This document shows positions 26,301 to 34,062 of a DNA stretch of 64,000 nt, piece by piece. Source of the stretch: Anticarsia gemmatalis (taxonomy: Eukaryota; Arthropoda; Insecta; Lepidoptera; Erebidae). Under the pieces are notes generated by a model, which was not told the DNA's origin, did not search any database, and worked only from the letters and a program-made list of their open reading frames with translations. The position numbers and the translations under genes are program-made. The stretch's first letter is position 1, and each line of letters begins with the position of its first letter. The DNA lies in contig NC_134766.1 in assembly GCF_050436995.1 (NCBI RefSeq), forward strand, positions 4,154,001 to 4,218,000. Direction: 5' to 3'.

Positions 26301-29300
26301 CTTCTCAAGGCCTAACCCCTCCCTTATTTCGGGATAGATCTTACAACTCTTCAAAAACTGTTTTATTTAAATTGCAGAGTTTTTTTTCAATATTATGTCA
26401 TACGGTTAAAACAAATCATGTTAATTTATAATTCACAAATAATTAACAGTCTATAATTTGTCTTGCTTTAGCTTCAAACCTTCGAACATTAGCACTCGAA
26501 GCGATTATTATGACCACATAACTATCACTTTTTCCTCAATTTATTAAACAGTAATATATTAAGGTCTAAACCACATACTCTTTGTCCAGGTAACGCGTGG
26601 AAGCTGCAGGGCGACCTGAAGCAGGGCGTGTACACGTGCCTGTACGCGGACCCCAGCGGGTACCTCGCCGTGGGCACCTCGAGCGGGGCCGTGTGCGTGT
26701 GGGACCTGCGCTTCCATCTACCTATCACTTCTGTCAAACATCCCAACTGTGAGCATCATAATATCTATACTCATATTATAAATGCGAAAGTAACTCTGTC
26801 TGTCTGTCTGTTACTAAATCACGCCTAAACTACGGAACCAATTTGGATGAAATTTGGTATGAAGATATTTTGATACCCGAAAAAGGACATAGGCTACTTT
26901 TTACCCCGGGAAAATGACGCATTCCCGAGGGAAAATGGCGGACGAAGTCATAATGCGTTCACATACTTACATAAAATAATCATTTCTAGTGTCGATTTTA
27001 AAAGAAAATATCGCTGTAATAATATATCGAGAATATGAAAAGTAATCAAAGTTATCAAAGTGATATCATTTTAATAAACATATTACCAATTCTTAGGATC
27101 ATTCATGAACTAAAATTTAAAAATAATGTTGTGAATTGTCTATGTCTATATAACTGTAGCGCTATTAAAGCGCTGTAAAGCTAAATTTTGTATGAAAAAT
27201 TGATCAGCGCCCCTAGTGGATTTTTGCAACAACTATGTTCTACAATGGCTCCCTTTGGCCCAAACATTAAAATAAAATAAAATTTAATAAATTAAATTAT
27301 TTGCTGGAGCGCACTACACACCGGAGCGTACCTAAGTGCGCTCCAGCAAATATTTTTTGCATAGCTAATAATATTTGAATGAATGAATAATATTCGAAAT
27401 TCGAATTTCGAAATAAAATATTCTTTCAATTTTAATAAATTATTTAAACAACCACATTGGATCATTGTAGGAAGACGAGGCTGAATAGGTATTGTTTCCT
27501 TTGCCTGCTTCAACATAGGCAAAAAATAGACGCTGATTCTTTTTTTGTGTTGATAATGTTTCGTTAAACAAACATATCAACTATTTTGTTTTTGTTAATT
27601 ATGTTATTTTCATATTACTTATTTATTTATTTTTACTAATACGTTCTAACGTAGACTGTAATTATTTTTTATGAGAATAATACCTTTCATGATTGATCAT
27701 TTGATTGCTGCCGGTTTCCTAACGAGTAGCTCCATAGAAATGTATGGTACTAGATAGCGTTAGTATCGAATGTACAGAATCGAGCTGCTGGTGTCAACTC
27801 CAAGTAAATATGGTTTTCTTATGTTTTGTAGGGTTGTTTTAGCGTTTTTTCCAGGCATATATTATTTAATTGTGATTGTGTCTGTCCAGCGGAGCGCGTC
27901 CGGCGCATCGTGGGCAGCGGGTGGGGCGGCGGCGTGTGGGCGGCGGGCGCGCGCGACGCGGCGGCGTGGAGCCTGGAGTCCACGCAGCGCACGCACGCGC
28001 TGTGGCCCTGCACCAACCACGTGCAGCCGCTGCACTACACGCCCGCCGTAGGAGGACATTATTATTATTACATTTAGCTTGTTATTTATTTCAGACGACA
28101 AAATAATTATAATTATTTCTAGTACTTTAAAGAAAAAAGTGACTAAAGACCATTAAATCAATATTTATGAATACCACTAAAACAACCACTGGAAAAAACA
28201 ACAAAGTTTTCTGTTGCTCCAACTCCGAAATATAATTCAATGTCTTGAAACTGTCTCTGAAGCAGAAATAATATTCCCTTGAAAAATAATTTCACATTAA
28301 ATATTCAGTTCTAACAATTTTTGTCAAATTTTGTTCCGATTCCCATAAACGTACTTCCAAACCTAAAACACTTAATGCATCCAAATTTAACTAACGCACT
28401 AATTAACTAAGCCATCATCACAATAAAAAAACACAACTTAAATATTTTCGTTACCCAGGCGTCTCACTACATCAGCTCGATATACTGCGGCACGCGGGAA
28501 GGCAACCGGTTCGTGGTGACGGGCGGCTCCGACCTGCGCCTGCGCTACTGGGACCTGGAGCACCCCGAGGACTCGTACGTGCTCGTTCACGCGCCCGCCG
28601 ACCACCTCAAGTACTCGCCGCATGCCAAATACAGGTAACACTTAATATTTTTTTCCCTTAGCCTGTTTGATTGAACCACTGCTGGGCAAAGGCCTCCCCC
28701 CTTCCTTTCCACTAAAATAATTACTTTTAAAATGTTTGATACGTTTTTACCTAAGTGTATCCGAAATCTGGATGGATTACGGTTTATACGGTTACATATT
28801 TAATTTTAATATCTGGTATATTTAACACAATATTCTACTCGGAATAATTTTAAATGTATTTCGACTTGTGACATACTAAACTACCTTTCTTGACATAATC
28901 AAATATCAAATGTTTTAAATCTTTATTCTCTGGTTGACGCGTAGTTAGGCCATTAGTAATGAGAATGTTCACAATGTAATATATATGATATCTCTATAAG
29001 TGTGGGCTTGTAAATGGCTGACAGTTTGCCATACTAAATGTATATATTATATTATGTTACATCTAGCTGTAAGCCTTCCATATTATATAAATAAATAAAT
29101 AAATAAATAATCTGTCAGAACAAAACAATAAAAAACTCATTAATTTTCATTCTCAGTTTTAATTTAATGCAAATGTATATTCTGACTAAAGCCATAATTC
29201 TGTTTATTTGTAGATTTCGGACAACTTTTTTATTTTATGTCAAGCAAACAATTATGGTCGAATTTAATTTAAACAGAATAACGTCTATAAAATTTACACA

Positions 29301-29599
29301 TATACTTCCACACCAAAGTTATTAATTTCGATAACAACTCTATTAAATCCCTACAACACAACACATCACTATTATTTTCCAACAGGAGCCGCATAATCGA
29401 CGGTACCACAGTGATCCAGGAGTGTTGCAAGACGAACACCTCCCCCCCCTCCTCGGCGCTGGAGGACAGCGTGTACCGCACCGTGGAGTCGCGCTCCTTC
29501 TACCACACAGCACCCATCACCGACCTCACCGTGGTGGAGGGCAACAAGCCTTATCTCGTCAGCTCGGCCGCTGATGGCGTTATCAATGTGTGGAAGTAA
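804..29599 (+). CDS. Vps15: Vps15 (PIK3R4), phosphoinositide 3-kinase regulatory subunit 4; N-terminal exon missing
   Basis: Large scaffold pseudokinase that, in known Vps15 proteins, holds the Vps34 class III PI3-kinase with Beclin-1 on endosomes and autophagosomes. I read 27 exons: 804-984, 1454-1624, 2020-2208, 2659-2747, 2996-3202, 11873-12329, 12923-13115, 13413-13522, 13701-13809, 14485-14633, 15296-15439, 16423-16539, 16899-17033, 17195-17273, 17355-17431, 18710-18837, 19217-19308, 20478-20579, 20825-20900, 21253-21348, 21675-21797, 25638-25745, 26105-26262, 26590-26748, 27890-28047, 28459-28634, 29386-29599. All junctions are GT-AG and stay in frame, giving 1331 codons plus TAA. Human Vps15 has about 1358 residues, so only about 30 N-terminal residues are missing. 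Domain order is kinase-like, HEAT, linker, WD40. The exon 18 donor (GTTAGT after 20579) and the exon 18 acceptor (GTGAAG) are the weakest sites. Family assignment is very secure. Confidence 0.95.
2312..2430 (+). mobile_element. SINE 3' fragment
   Basis: Matches the 3' part of the SINE at 8683-8987 (cacttggccagc, cctaacccctccccc, cagtgggacagtaatgggtt). Lies in Vps15 intron 3. Confidence 0.6.
3310..3582 (+). mobile_element. Helitron-like element, family A
   Basis: Same ends and body as the copy at 490-761, with the (gtttgtttg) tract shortened. Lies in Vps15 intron 5, just after exon 5. Confidence 0.8.
4049..7050 (-). CDS. Gustatory receptor A, nested in Vps15 intron 5
   Basis: Insect chemoreceptor of the gustatory receptor family, a seven-transmembrane ligand-gated channel of taste neurons; the ligand cannot be told from sequence. 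Four exons on the minus strand: 7050-6295 (ATG at 7050-7048), 5574-5476, 4963-4807 and 4212-4049 (stop TGA). All splice sites are GT-AG and the sum is 1176 nt, or 391 residues, a normal length. Exon 1 holds several hydrophobic segments ([34 protein letters not shown]). Exon 2 holds [18 protein letters not shown]. Exon 4 ends in the family signature [18 protein letters not shown] then [10 protein letters not shown]. Exon 1 is AT-rich and exons 3-4 are GC-rich. Receptor B lies directly upstream. Nothing breaks the frame. Confidence 0.88.
4988..5099. mobile_element. Foldback (MITE-like) element in receptor A intron 2
   Basis: A near-palindrome of about 112 bp. The left arm reads ccggtttctgaggtacattt, agcggtagttta, ttcaatagcgttta; the right arm is its inverse, ending gaacccggt. 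The loop is short (aactattataaat). It lies 25 bp upstream of exon 3 in the transcript of receptor A. The same element lies at the equivalent place in receptor B. Confidence 0.75.
5227..5453 (-). mobile_element. Helitron-like element, family F
   Basis: Inverted element with CTAG at 5227-5230 and the TC end at 5452-5453 (TCCTACTAATATTATAAATG). A GC-rich segment adjoins the CTAG (ctagaggccgctcgcgactt). Lies in intron 2 of receptor A, next to exon 2. Confidence 0.65.
5588..5778 (+). mobile_element. Helitron-like element, family D
   Basis: Starts tctaataagtatataaaatt and ends gccgggtcagcttg, a mutated CTAG. It contains gaccgattctcatgaaattt, a motif shared by these small lepidopteran elements. Lies just upstream of receptor A exon 2. 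Confidence 0.6.
7292..7503 (+). mobile_element. Mariner deletion derivative with long terminal inverted repeats
   Basis: Inverted repeats of about 55 bp begin ggtcggggaaaaagtctttt and end in the inverse, aaaagactttttcccggacc, flanked by TA on both sides. That is the mariner target-site signature. Between the arms the plus strand reads [20 protein letters not shown] and then stops. This matches a conserved stretch of mariner transposase ahead of the catalytic region. The element is about 212 bp, so nearly the whole transposase has been deleted. It lies in Vps15 intron 5, between the two gustatory receptor genes, just upstream of receptor A. Confidence 0.88.
7891..8139 (-). mobile_element. Helitron-like element, family A, variant 3' end
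   Basis: Inverted copy whose terminal tetranucleotide is mutated (CTAA read on the plus strand instead of CTAG). At the 5' terminus the tagtataga motif is repeated, extending to about 8149. Lies downstream of receptor B. Confidence 0.75.
8331..11020 (-). CDS. Gustatory receptor B, tandem paralogue of A
   Basis: Second gustatory receptor gene, same strand as A and also inside Vps15 intron 5. Exons: 11020-10265 (ATG at 11020-11018), 9992-9894, 9198-9042 and 8494-8331 (stop TGA). Each exon has exactly the length of its counterpart in A (756, 99, 157, 164 nt), giving 391 residues. Exon 1 is clearly diverged from A (start [10 protein letters not shown] against [10 protein letters not shown]). The first 39 residues of exon 3 are identical to A, and exon 4 differs from A by one residue (EKQQ for EKEQ). 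The pair therefore arose by tandem duplication. The frame is open, so it is probably functional. The receptor's ligand is unknown. Confidence 0.88.
8683..8987 (+). mobile_element. tRNA-derived SINE, near full length
   Basis: The head has a pol III A box (tagctaagtgg) and B box (ggttcgaatcc). The body continues with caccaatgacttttcgaagt, atcacatgctccaacggtga and a 3' part with gcacttggccagcg and cagtgggacagtaatgggtt, then an A-rich end. Lies in intron 3 of receptor B (minus strand), so antisense to that gene. Confidence 0.75.
9247..9614. mobile_element. Foldback element in receptor B intron 2, split by a Helitron
   Basis: Left arm at 9247-9305 and right arm at 9566-9614 match the two arms of 4988-5099. 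The family A Helitron at 9306-9565 sits between them. The shared position relative to exon 3 means the foldback was there before the receptor pair duplicated, or was spread with exon 3 by conversion. Confidence 0.75.
9306..9565 (-). mobile_element. Helitron-like element, family A, inside a foldback element
   Basis: Full copy with CTAG end at 9306-9309 and TC end at 9564-9565, flanked by A and T as expected. It is inserted near the loop of the foldback element that occupies intron 2 of receptor B, so it is younger than that element. Confidence 0.82.
10030..10200. other. GC-rich island in receptor B intron 1
   Basis: A block with gtcgtggtgccgagagcacg, cggccggtgctggagcg and cgtcgccttcgacggctttc stands out from the AT-rich intron. 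It is absent from the matching intron of receptor A. It is probably the end of a retroelement, but I cannot name it. Confidence 0.35.
11595..11779 (+). mobile_element. Helitron-like element, family A, internally deleted
   Basis: Both ends are present, but part of the middle (from the gtttgaacgcgc tract to the catcacgctac region) is shortened. Ends about 95 bp before Vps15 exon 6. Confidence 0.75.
11873..17431 (+). CDS. Vps15: Vps15 exons 6-15: linker and HEAT-repeat region
   Basis: Exon 6 opens with [14 protein letters not shown], which follows the kinase domain in Vps15. It also holds an acidic insert ([14 protein letters not shown]) and the start of the helical repeats ([19 protein letters not shown]). 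Exons 7-13 encode alpha-helical pairs of HEAT type. Examples are [43 protein letters not shown] and [20 protein letters not shown]. This part bridges the kinase and WD40 domains and contacts Vps34 and Beclin-1 in known structures. Exons 7 and 10-13 are clearly GC-richer than the introns. Introns 5, 9, 10, 11, 12 and 15 carry transposons, listed separately. Confidence 0.93.
12362..12800 (+). mobile_element. tRNA-derived SINE of a second family
   Basis: Head gctgtggcgcggtcggaact with A-box-like bases and B box (gggttcgaatcccg). The long body carries tcggtgtaccgtcccaccgg and ends ggccttgtccagcagtggga. Lies in Vps15 intron 6. A head of the same family occurs at 59508. Confidence 0.65.
14234..14355. 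mobile_element. Foldback (MITE-like) hairpin in Vps15 intron 9
   Basis: About 50-bp arms, starting ttgaactagtttcgatta and ending in the inverse tcgaaactagttcaa, with a loop of about 20 bp. No coding content. It ends 129 bp before exon 10. In the pre-mRNA it would form a long near-perfect hairpin. Confidence 0.75.
14801..15044 (+). mobile_element. Helitron-like element, family A, lacking the 3' hairpin
   Basis: 5' TC end and body match the family. The sequence jumps from gtgacg directly to tgtgctagt, removing the terminal hairpin. Lies in Vps15 intron 10. Confidence 0.75.
15522..15787 (-). mobile_element. Helitron-like element, family A
   Basis: Full inverted copy in Vps15 intron 11, with CTAG at 15522-15525 and the TC end near 15787. 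Confidence 0.8.
15793..15940 (+). mobile_element. SINE-like unit with pol III B box, copy 1
   Basis: tcgagttttataaatataaa, then ttataaacgatttaatacac and caggttcgattcccgacc. It matches 16159-16300 in order and spacing. Confidence 0.5.
15950..16066 (-). mobile_element. SINE 3' fragment, inverted
   Basis: Inverse of the 3' part of the SINE at 8683-8987 (ctgtcccactgcagggcaag, ggccaagtgcgggtt, atgccctcaataaatg). Confidence 0.6.
16159..16300 (+). mobile_element. SINE-like unit with pol III B box, copy 2
   Basis: gtcgagttttttaaattag, gtgccattatttacta, ggttataaacaatctaatac, agggttcgattcccagcc. Ends about 120 bp before Vps15 exon 12. Confidence 0.5.
16596..16856 (-). mobile_element. Helitron-like element, family A, with stacked 5' termini
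   Basis: The CTAG end is at 16596-16599, but the adjacent hairpin bases are deleted. At the other end the 5' terminus tagtatagat is repeated about three times (16813-16856), instead of the single TC end. It ends 42 bp before Vps15 exon 13. Confidence 0.72.
17718..18695 (-). mobile_element. Ginger-like DNA transposon remnant with 4-bp TATA duplications
   Basis: The element starts TGTTACGGTAAATGT and ends with the exact inverse ACATTTACCGTAACA. TATA flanks both ends (17714-17717 and 18696-18699). Inside, further gtaaatg/taccggtaa motifs recur near both ends. On the minus strand from about 18550 to 18250 lies a broken reading frame: [18 protein letters not shown], then a stop, then a Cys-rich tail with [13 protein letters not shown] and CNSKCH. 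I recall this tail from KRBA2-like integrases, which derive from Ginger transposons; Ginger elements have TGT ends and 4-bp duplications. The terminal structure is seen directly; the family is inferred. At 978 bp it is an internally deleted copy. Confidence 0.75.
18710..20900 (+). CDS. Vps15: Vps15 exons 16-19: linker between HEAT and WD40 regions
   Basis: Four short exons encode a low-complexity linker rich in His, Ser, Thr and Gln. It includes [34 protein letters not shown] and [20 protein letters not shown]; the last part also occurs in other Vps15 proteins. Reading phase is conserved across all four junctions. Exon 16 has a very short native 3' splice region because a transposon ends at 18695, only 14 bases before the exon. 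Exon 18 has a purine-rich acceptor (TGTGAAG) and a GTTAGT donor, so it may be weak or alternatively spliced. Confidence 0.85.
19683..19890 (+). mobile_element. Helitron-like element, family C
   Basis: Starts tctttatatatataattctt and ends gtcgggtccgctag. The hallmark tggaccgattttaattaaat and ctggacaatg lie inside. Lies in Vps15 intron 17, 18 bp before the chimeric element at 19909. Confidence 0.65.
19909..20395 (-). mobile_element. Chimeric Helitron-like element, second copy
   Basis: Inverted copy of the chimera at 45482-45954, in Vps15 intron 17. CTAG is at 19909-19912 and the TC end at 20394-20395, with A and T flanks. The (gaca)n tract is expanded. It ends 82 bp before the weak acceptor of Vps15 exon 18. 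Confidence 0.78.
20994..21180 (-). mobile_element. Helitron-like element, family D, diverged
   Basis: CTAG at 20994-20997 followed by ctgacctggcaaacattg and a decayed body ending near tgtgacacgaaaatttta. It ends about 70 bp before Vps15 exon 20. Confidence 0.55.
21253..29599 (+). CDS. Vps15: Vps15 exons 20-27: C-terminal WD40 propeller
   Basis: Exon 20 carries the family motif [16 protein letters not shown] that precedes the propeller. WD40 blades follow: [14 protein letters not shown] (exon 21), [16 protein letters not shown] (exon 23), [17 protein letters not shown] (exon 24), [19 protein letters not shown] (exon 26) and [14 protein letters not shown] at the C-terminus (exon 27), right before TAA at 29597-29599. 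Other Vps15 proteins end the same way. In the known complex the propeller packs on Vps34/Atg14 or UVRAG partners. Exon 25 is extremely GC-rich ([20 protein letters not shown]). Intron 21 (21798-25637) is almost entirely a minisatellite. Confidence 0.95.
21813..21921 (-). mobile_element. Helitron-like element, family E, truncated
   Basis: CTAG at 21813-21816 followed by ctgacccgcgcagctccgct and the first part of the family E body. It abuts the minisatellite on its right. Confidence 0.6.
21937..25495. repeat. 31-bp minisatellite in Vps15 intron 21
   Basis: The basic unit is a 31-bp motif with gaagacgtct followed by cttggtagtttttcctc, repeated head to tail roughly one hundred times. Longer variant units contain an extra gtgatgaa or gtgatgga stretch. 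Point variants recur as cat/ctt/cgt before gaagac, and as ctcttgg or ctcatgg. There is higher-order structure. The block near 22700-22810 recurs near 23020-23125. The block near 24270-24500 recurs near 24585-24985. The long unit occurs five times running at about 24610-24815. A SINE-like insert (21976-22165) separates the first unit from the rest. Long open frames on either strand are only by-products of the periodicity. Confidence 0.95.
21976..22165 (+). mobile_element. SINE-like insertion at the minisatellite edge
   Basis: tcgagtggtataag head, B box (aggttcgaacccg), the body caccaatgacttttcgaagt and atcacatgctccaacggtg, and the tail gcagtggggcattaatgggt. Minisatellite units lie on both sides. 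Confidence 0.68.
26764..26950 (+). mobile_element. Helitron-like family B, 3' end missing
   Basis: TC start followed by tatactcatattataaatgcg, a (ctgt)n tract and the family B body to about ggcggacgaagtc. No CTAG end was seen. Begins 15 bp after Vps15 exon 24. Confidence 0.65.
28664..28710 (-). repeat. Short SINE-like fragment
   Basis: ccactgctgggcaaaggcct is the inverse of a common lepidopteran SINE tail. Lies in Vps15 intron 26. Confidence 0.4.
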
Positions 29600-29643
29600 C
29601 TATACAATTATTGATATAAATACTTGTGATTTCATGTAGGCTA

Positions 29644-29846
29644 TCTATATATCTATATATAGGTATAAAAATTAATTGCTGTTCGTTAGTCTCGCTAAAA
29701 CCCGAGGCTGGACCGATTTGGCTAATTTTGGTCTTGAATTATTATTTGTGGGAGTCCAGAGAAGGTGTAAAAGGTGAATAAGTTTGAATATGCGTGGTAT
29801 TAAATAAAAACAAGAAAGCGTGAGCGGAGCTGCGCAGGTCAGCTAG
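29644..29846 (+). mobile_element. Helitron-like element, family E
   Basis: Complete-looking copy from tctatatatctatatatagg to gcgcaggtcagctag, containing ggctggaccgatttggctaa. It starts 45 bp after the Vps15 stop codon, so it probably lies in the 3' UTR. Confidence 0.65.
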
Positions 29847-30051
29847 TGTTAAATAAATCCGGCAGAACAAAAGTCAATGTAAACTATGTATGGAGTAGAG
29901 TCCCGTCGTCGCATCTTTATTTTCGCGGTTAATTAAAATCTACTGAATTTTATCCGGTTTTCATTAATAGTTAGTGATTTTCAAGGTTGATGTGTATAAT
30001 TTGTTAAAGTTAACCCTGTGTAATCTGGGAGAAGATGGGACGGGCCGCTAG
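29847..30051 (+). mobile_element. Helitron-like element, unclassified, ends in CTAG
   Basis: Sequence following the family E copy that ends gggacgggccgctag. Its left limit is uncertain. It resembles another lepidopteran Helitron body (ggcagaacaaaagtcaatgt), but a TC start was not fixed. Confidence 0.45.
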
Positions 30052-32479
30052 TTTTCTTGACTATGATGTGTATATTTGTATATGTAGATTGCAACCGGGG
30101 CAATATATTTGTTAATTGTTTACTTCATACTGGATTGTGCAATGTTTTCTATGTATATCATTATTTACTTCAACAATCAAGATAATAGGTAACCCCTTAT
30201 GCATAAATAAACGCTATTTGAAAACATATTTTTGTAGACCGACAACCTATTATTGCAATATATCGGCCGCACCTTGAAGCCTGATACAACTTACTTTTCA
30301 ATAGTGTTCCCAACAAAAGTACTTATACTTAATTAAAATTAGTTCAGTACATTTAAAAAATATATATTTAACTGATTTTATTCTTCGAAAAAAGCCAAAA
30401 GCATAATTGGAATGAAAATTAAATTCGAAATGTATGATGACTTTATATTCTATTGTCATGATGACGACAAAATATTGTTGCGTCATCCCACGTTCGTTGA
30501 AATAATAGCATAACAACAAATGTTATGTAATATAAAAACAATATGGCGTCATTGAATACTATCAATACAGTTAAATGTTGCGTTATTCGGGTATGTGTAA
30601 TATTTGTTATTTATTGTTTACTAGTGCTTGTATCATTTGACATTAATTCACATTTAAATTTCTTATGGCCGTATTTGCCACTTCTCAGTAAATGAGATGG
30701 AATATGTTATAGTTTTTTTTTCCATATGTTTGCTATTACTATGTATTAGACAGTATCGTTATCCGAGATCGTTATCTGAGACTTATTCAAAATCTGGGAA
30801 ATTCCCTTATTATGTACAGAGCTTAACTTGTATCCATATTATATTGGCTGTAGAATTAATTGTATTCATTTTTCCAGCCATTCAAATTGCTTAGTTTTTT
30901 GTCAATTTAAAAATAGTCTAGTAAATTTTATATATTGTTTTTTTTTTATGTTTTCTTTAGTTGAAATGTTATTTTTACTAGTTCCTTAGTGTTATTTTGA
31001 TCTGTGATCATTACGTTTTTAATAAATAGATTAGAATTCGATGTAATGTGTATAGTCCATGCTTATAGTCAAGTCAAGGGAGTTATTTAAAAGGACAACG
31101 ACTGAAATAATTATTGTAAAAAATGTATTTTATAATTTCATGTTTAACTCTAAATTTCTTAGGTATTAAGATTCTATTTTTCCATAATTAAATATTATTA
31201 TCAGTTTTTGATGTTTTATTTTATAATGTCAATGCTGCTTTCTTTAGAGGCCAAAGATTTTCAAGTTGCCAGGACACTCAACTCGGCTTAACAGATAACA
31301 AACAACACTAACATATTTGCTAATACAATCCACTTCCACGAAATGATAGCCATTTTTCTATCATAAGACACATAATAACGACATAATTTCTCAATATTGA
31401 CAGATTTCTTTTCTATTCTCGTCAGCGCGACAAAACTATTTGCCAAGTAGAGTTTTATTTCGATGGAAAAATTGTCAACTACAACAATCAAACAGATTTT
31501 TCTTCATTTCTATCAGTGAACTACTAATAATTTTGAGCTCATTTCCAGTCAATAGCTGTGAATAATCTACAATAACTACTAACTAATACATAACAGCTAG
31601 AAAAACGTCAAGGTTTCAGACAATACATCCCTGTATTAAGCAGTGAAATAACATATAGGTTTTATAGTCAAAATAATTGTGATGTACACATAAATGGGTC
31701 ACAGTATACACAAAACATGTACTATAAATACATTTAAACTATAGGTACTATACTTTTTCTAATACATCTATATATCATAATATGTTGTTAAAAACATTGC
31801 ATTTTGAAATAAATAGATAGACTTTTGAGATTTTCTACCAACACAACTGCAAAAATATTTTGAAAGCAGTAACAATTTTCGATTAGAAAGAATTTACTTG
31901 CAATATTTTTGGACTTTTGTTTTTAGCATGTTGCACAGATCTACACAACATTGCATTGCAAAGAGCAGGAAAAAAATTGTTTATTATAAAAAACAATAAG
32001 GAAAAATAATTTGTACTTGTACAATCAATTATTTATGCCATTATAACAATTAAACTGTACTTATAGCAAAACTGATATCAAGTTTACAATAAAAATACAA
32101 AATGAATTACATATAAAATTATTTATTGTATATACAAAGTACTTCATCATACAATTTTTGCATAAAATATGCAAAATTAAAACTTTCAGTCTAGCTCATC
32201 CGAGAAGGGATAAAAGCCAAACTTCGTCAACATGATTAAATGCAAAACAAGCAGCTAGCTATTACTCAACCAATTTATTTAACTAAAGCTGTATTTCTAA
32301 TGTCAAATCCATTGTTCTGTCAGTGATGCACACGGTGCAAAGTCAATACACAAAGTGATACTCCACTTTGATCGCAGAATATATTTTCACACAGTTCAGA
32401 AAGTCTTCAACCCACTTTTTCTCACTCACACTTTTCTATCACACGCTACGAAGGCAAGTCTATAAAGAACGGCATACAA
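30052..32479. other. Convergent 3' UTR/intergenic region, Vps15 and Irbp18
   Basis: AT-rich, with no credible gene. Candidate poly(A) signals for Vps15 are aataaa at about 30205 and 31019. For Irbp18 (minus strand) tttatt occurs at several sites between 31210 and 32125, such as about 32119. The true ends cannot be fixed from sequence. Confidence 0.5.
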
Positions 32480-34062
32480 CTATTTCTTTTCATCAGGAAT
32501 ATCTTCTAGAAGCTTCTGCAGGTCAATGCCGTCGAATTTGGAGCTCTGTGTGTTTGATGCGTGGGCTAGGAACAGCTCCTTCAAGAACTGTAGTTCCTTT
32601 GTGAGGGTCTTCACTCTGTCCTCTAGAACTTGGTTCTCGGCTTTCAGGTTACTGACCCTTGTGAAGGTCTCCTGTGTCTTCTGCTTTGACTTAAATCGAC
32701 TCTTTTTCACAGCCTGAGAGTAAAGATACATCATTAAAAACATGTCATTAATTATCTAAAGGCGAACGGCAGGTTTATATGAAGAATTCGTACAGCTTAT
32801 AAAATGTCATGTTTAGGTTTACTTTTTGTTTTAATTGGTAGCTAATATGATAGACAAGCTTATTTTAAAATTCTTATATTTTTAAAAGTTGGGAGGTAAA
32901 TGTTATGTCCATTTTTAGAAGCCCCGATAGTTCGCTAAATTGCTCAGATGCTGTCAAAACCACAATTCAAAATAACAGCAAATTGGCGGATGCGTAGACG
33001 TCAGACGAAAAGTGACGTCTCATGAGATTTTCTTTTTCTTTAGTTGTCAACAAATATAAGCCATGGACCAAAAATTATTATTTAAATAAACAAATACTTT
33101 CTAATTAATCCGGACTTCTAAAAATAATACTCCCAAATAAAAATAAGTGACTTAGTCCCCTTAATAAGTGGTACAAATTCTGTTACGAAACAACACAAAC
33201 TTTAAGCTGTACGAAATCTGCCGATCTCCTTTGGCAGTATAAATGAGTCATAGCTAGTTATTTATTGAATAATATGATAAAATAGTATACTATTTACACT
33301 ATCTATCTGTTGTGAAAAGGGGAAAATTAGTATTGGTTTCTCCAAGTTGCGAGTTATTATAACATAACAAGAAATGTTATCAGTACTACAAATCTAGTGT
33401 AAACAGTGTAAATGTTGCACCATCATTACAAGTACTTGGGAATGTTTCGCAATATTTTCAGCTTTCTATGAAACATCTCTTTGAAAATGTTTAAGTTTCA
33501 ACAAAAATACATTCATGATTAAATAATGAGTGCTACAGATAATGAACCTACCAGTATGAATCATCATCTTTATTTAAAAAAAGAACAGTTATGTCTAAAT
33601 GTGGGTTATTCCAACATGAAATTGAATTAAGAACATTTATGTTGTGTTTTCCTCAAGAAACCTGTTTGTTTCTTTGTTGTTACTGGCCATGCTTAAAGCA
33701 ATTAAGGAGGGAATTTCATTTTATGAACAATTGTTTTTTTATGTGCTAAATTTTAGTTTTTTTAAGTAGAACATTAAAATGTTTGTGTAGATTATGTATG
33801 TAAGGTTTTTGTTTAAATGCAATCCATTTTCAGATATTTGTCCTCAAAGGTAAAAAATGAAAGGATGTTGCATTCTTACCTATATTACACAAACTATGTT
33901 ACTAATTACATGTTTTTATTGTAATCAAACACTACATACCTCATTATTTCGGTCTCTCTTGCGTCTGTACTCGTCGTCCTCCTCATCTACATCACTGTTC
34001 CCTCGTCGGGTACGTTTTGGAGGCATCTCGCCCAAGTAGTCTTCAAAATCGTCTAATATCAT
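32480..34062 (-). CDS. Irbp18: C/EBP-gamma type bZIP transcription factor (Irbp18/CEBPG)
   Basis: Short nuclear bZIP protein with no activation domain. In flies Irbp18 pairs with the ATF4 homologue Crc, and vertebrate C/EBP-gamma pairs with ATF4 in stress responses. Two exons: 34062-33940 (41 codons, ATG at 34062-34060) and 32713-32480 (77 codons plus TAG), 118 residues in all. Residues 1-30 are acidic (MILDDFEDYL, DVDEEDDEYR). The basic region spans the intron: RRKRDRNNE then AVKKSRFKSKQKTQ, with the C/EBP-type N-x-x-A-V-x-x-S-R signature. A leucine zipper follows (LKAENQVLEDRVKTLTKELQ). The C-terminus is short (DLQKLLEDIPDEKK). An in-frame ATG lies 12 codons downstream (MPPKRTRRG) and could be an alternative start. 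The gene converges on Vps15, with 2.9 kb between the stops. Confidence 0.92.
32996..33020. promoter_or_regulatory. Inverted pair of CRE-like sites in the bZIP gene intron
   Basis: AGACGTCA and TGACGTCT face each other with nine bases between, about 280 bp into the intron side of Irbp18 exon 2. Each is one base off the TGACGTCA palindrome. Possible enhancer; not supported by anything but sequence. Confidence 0.3.

Noticed and set aside
29847..30051. Part of the Vps15 coding region or a second terminal exon
   Set aside because: The WD40 domain ends properly at 29596. This stretch ends in CTAG like the neighbouring Helitron.
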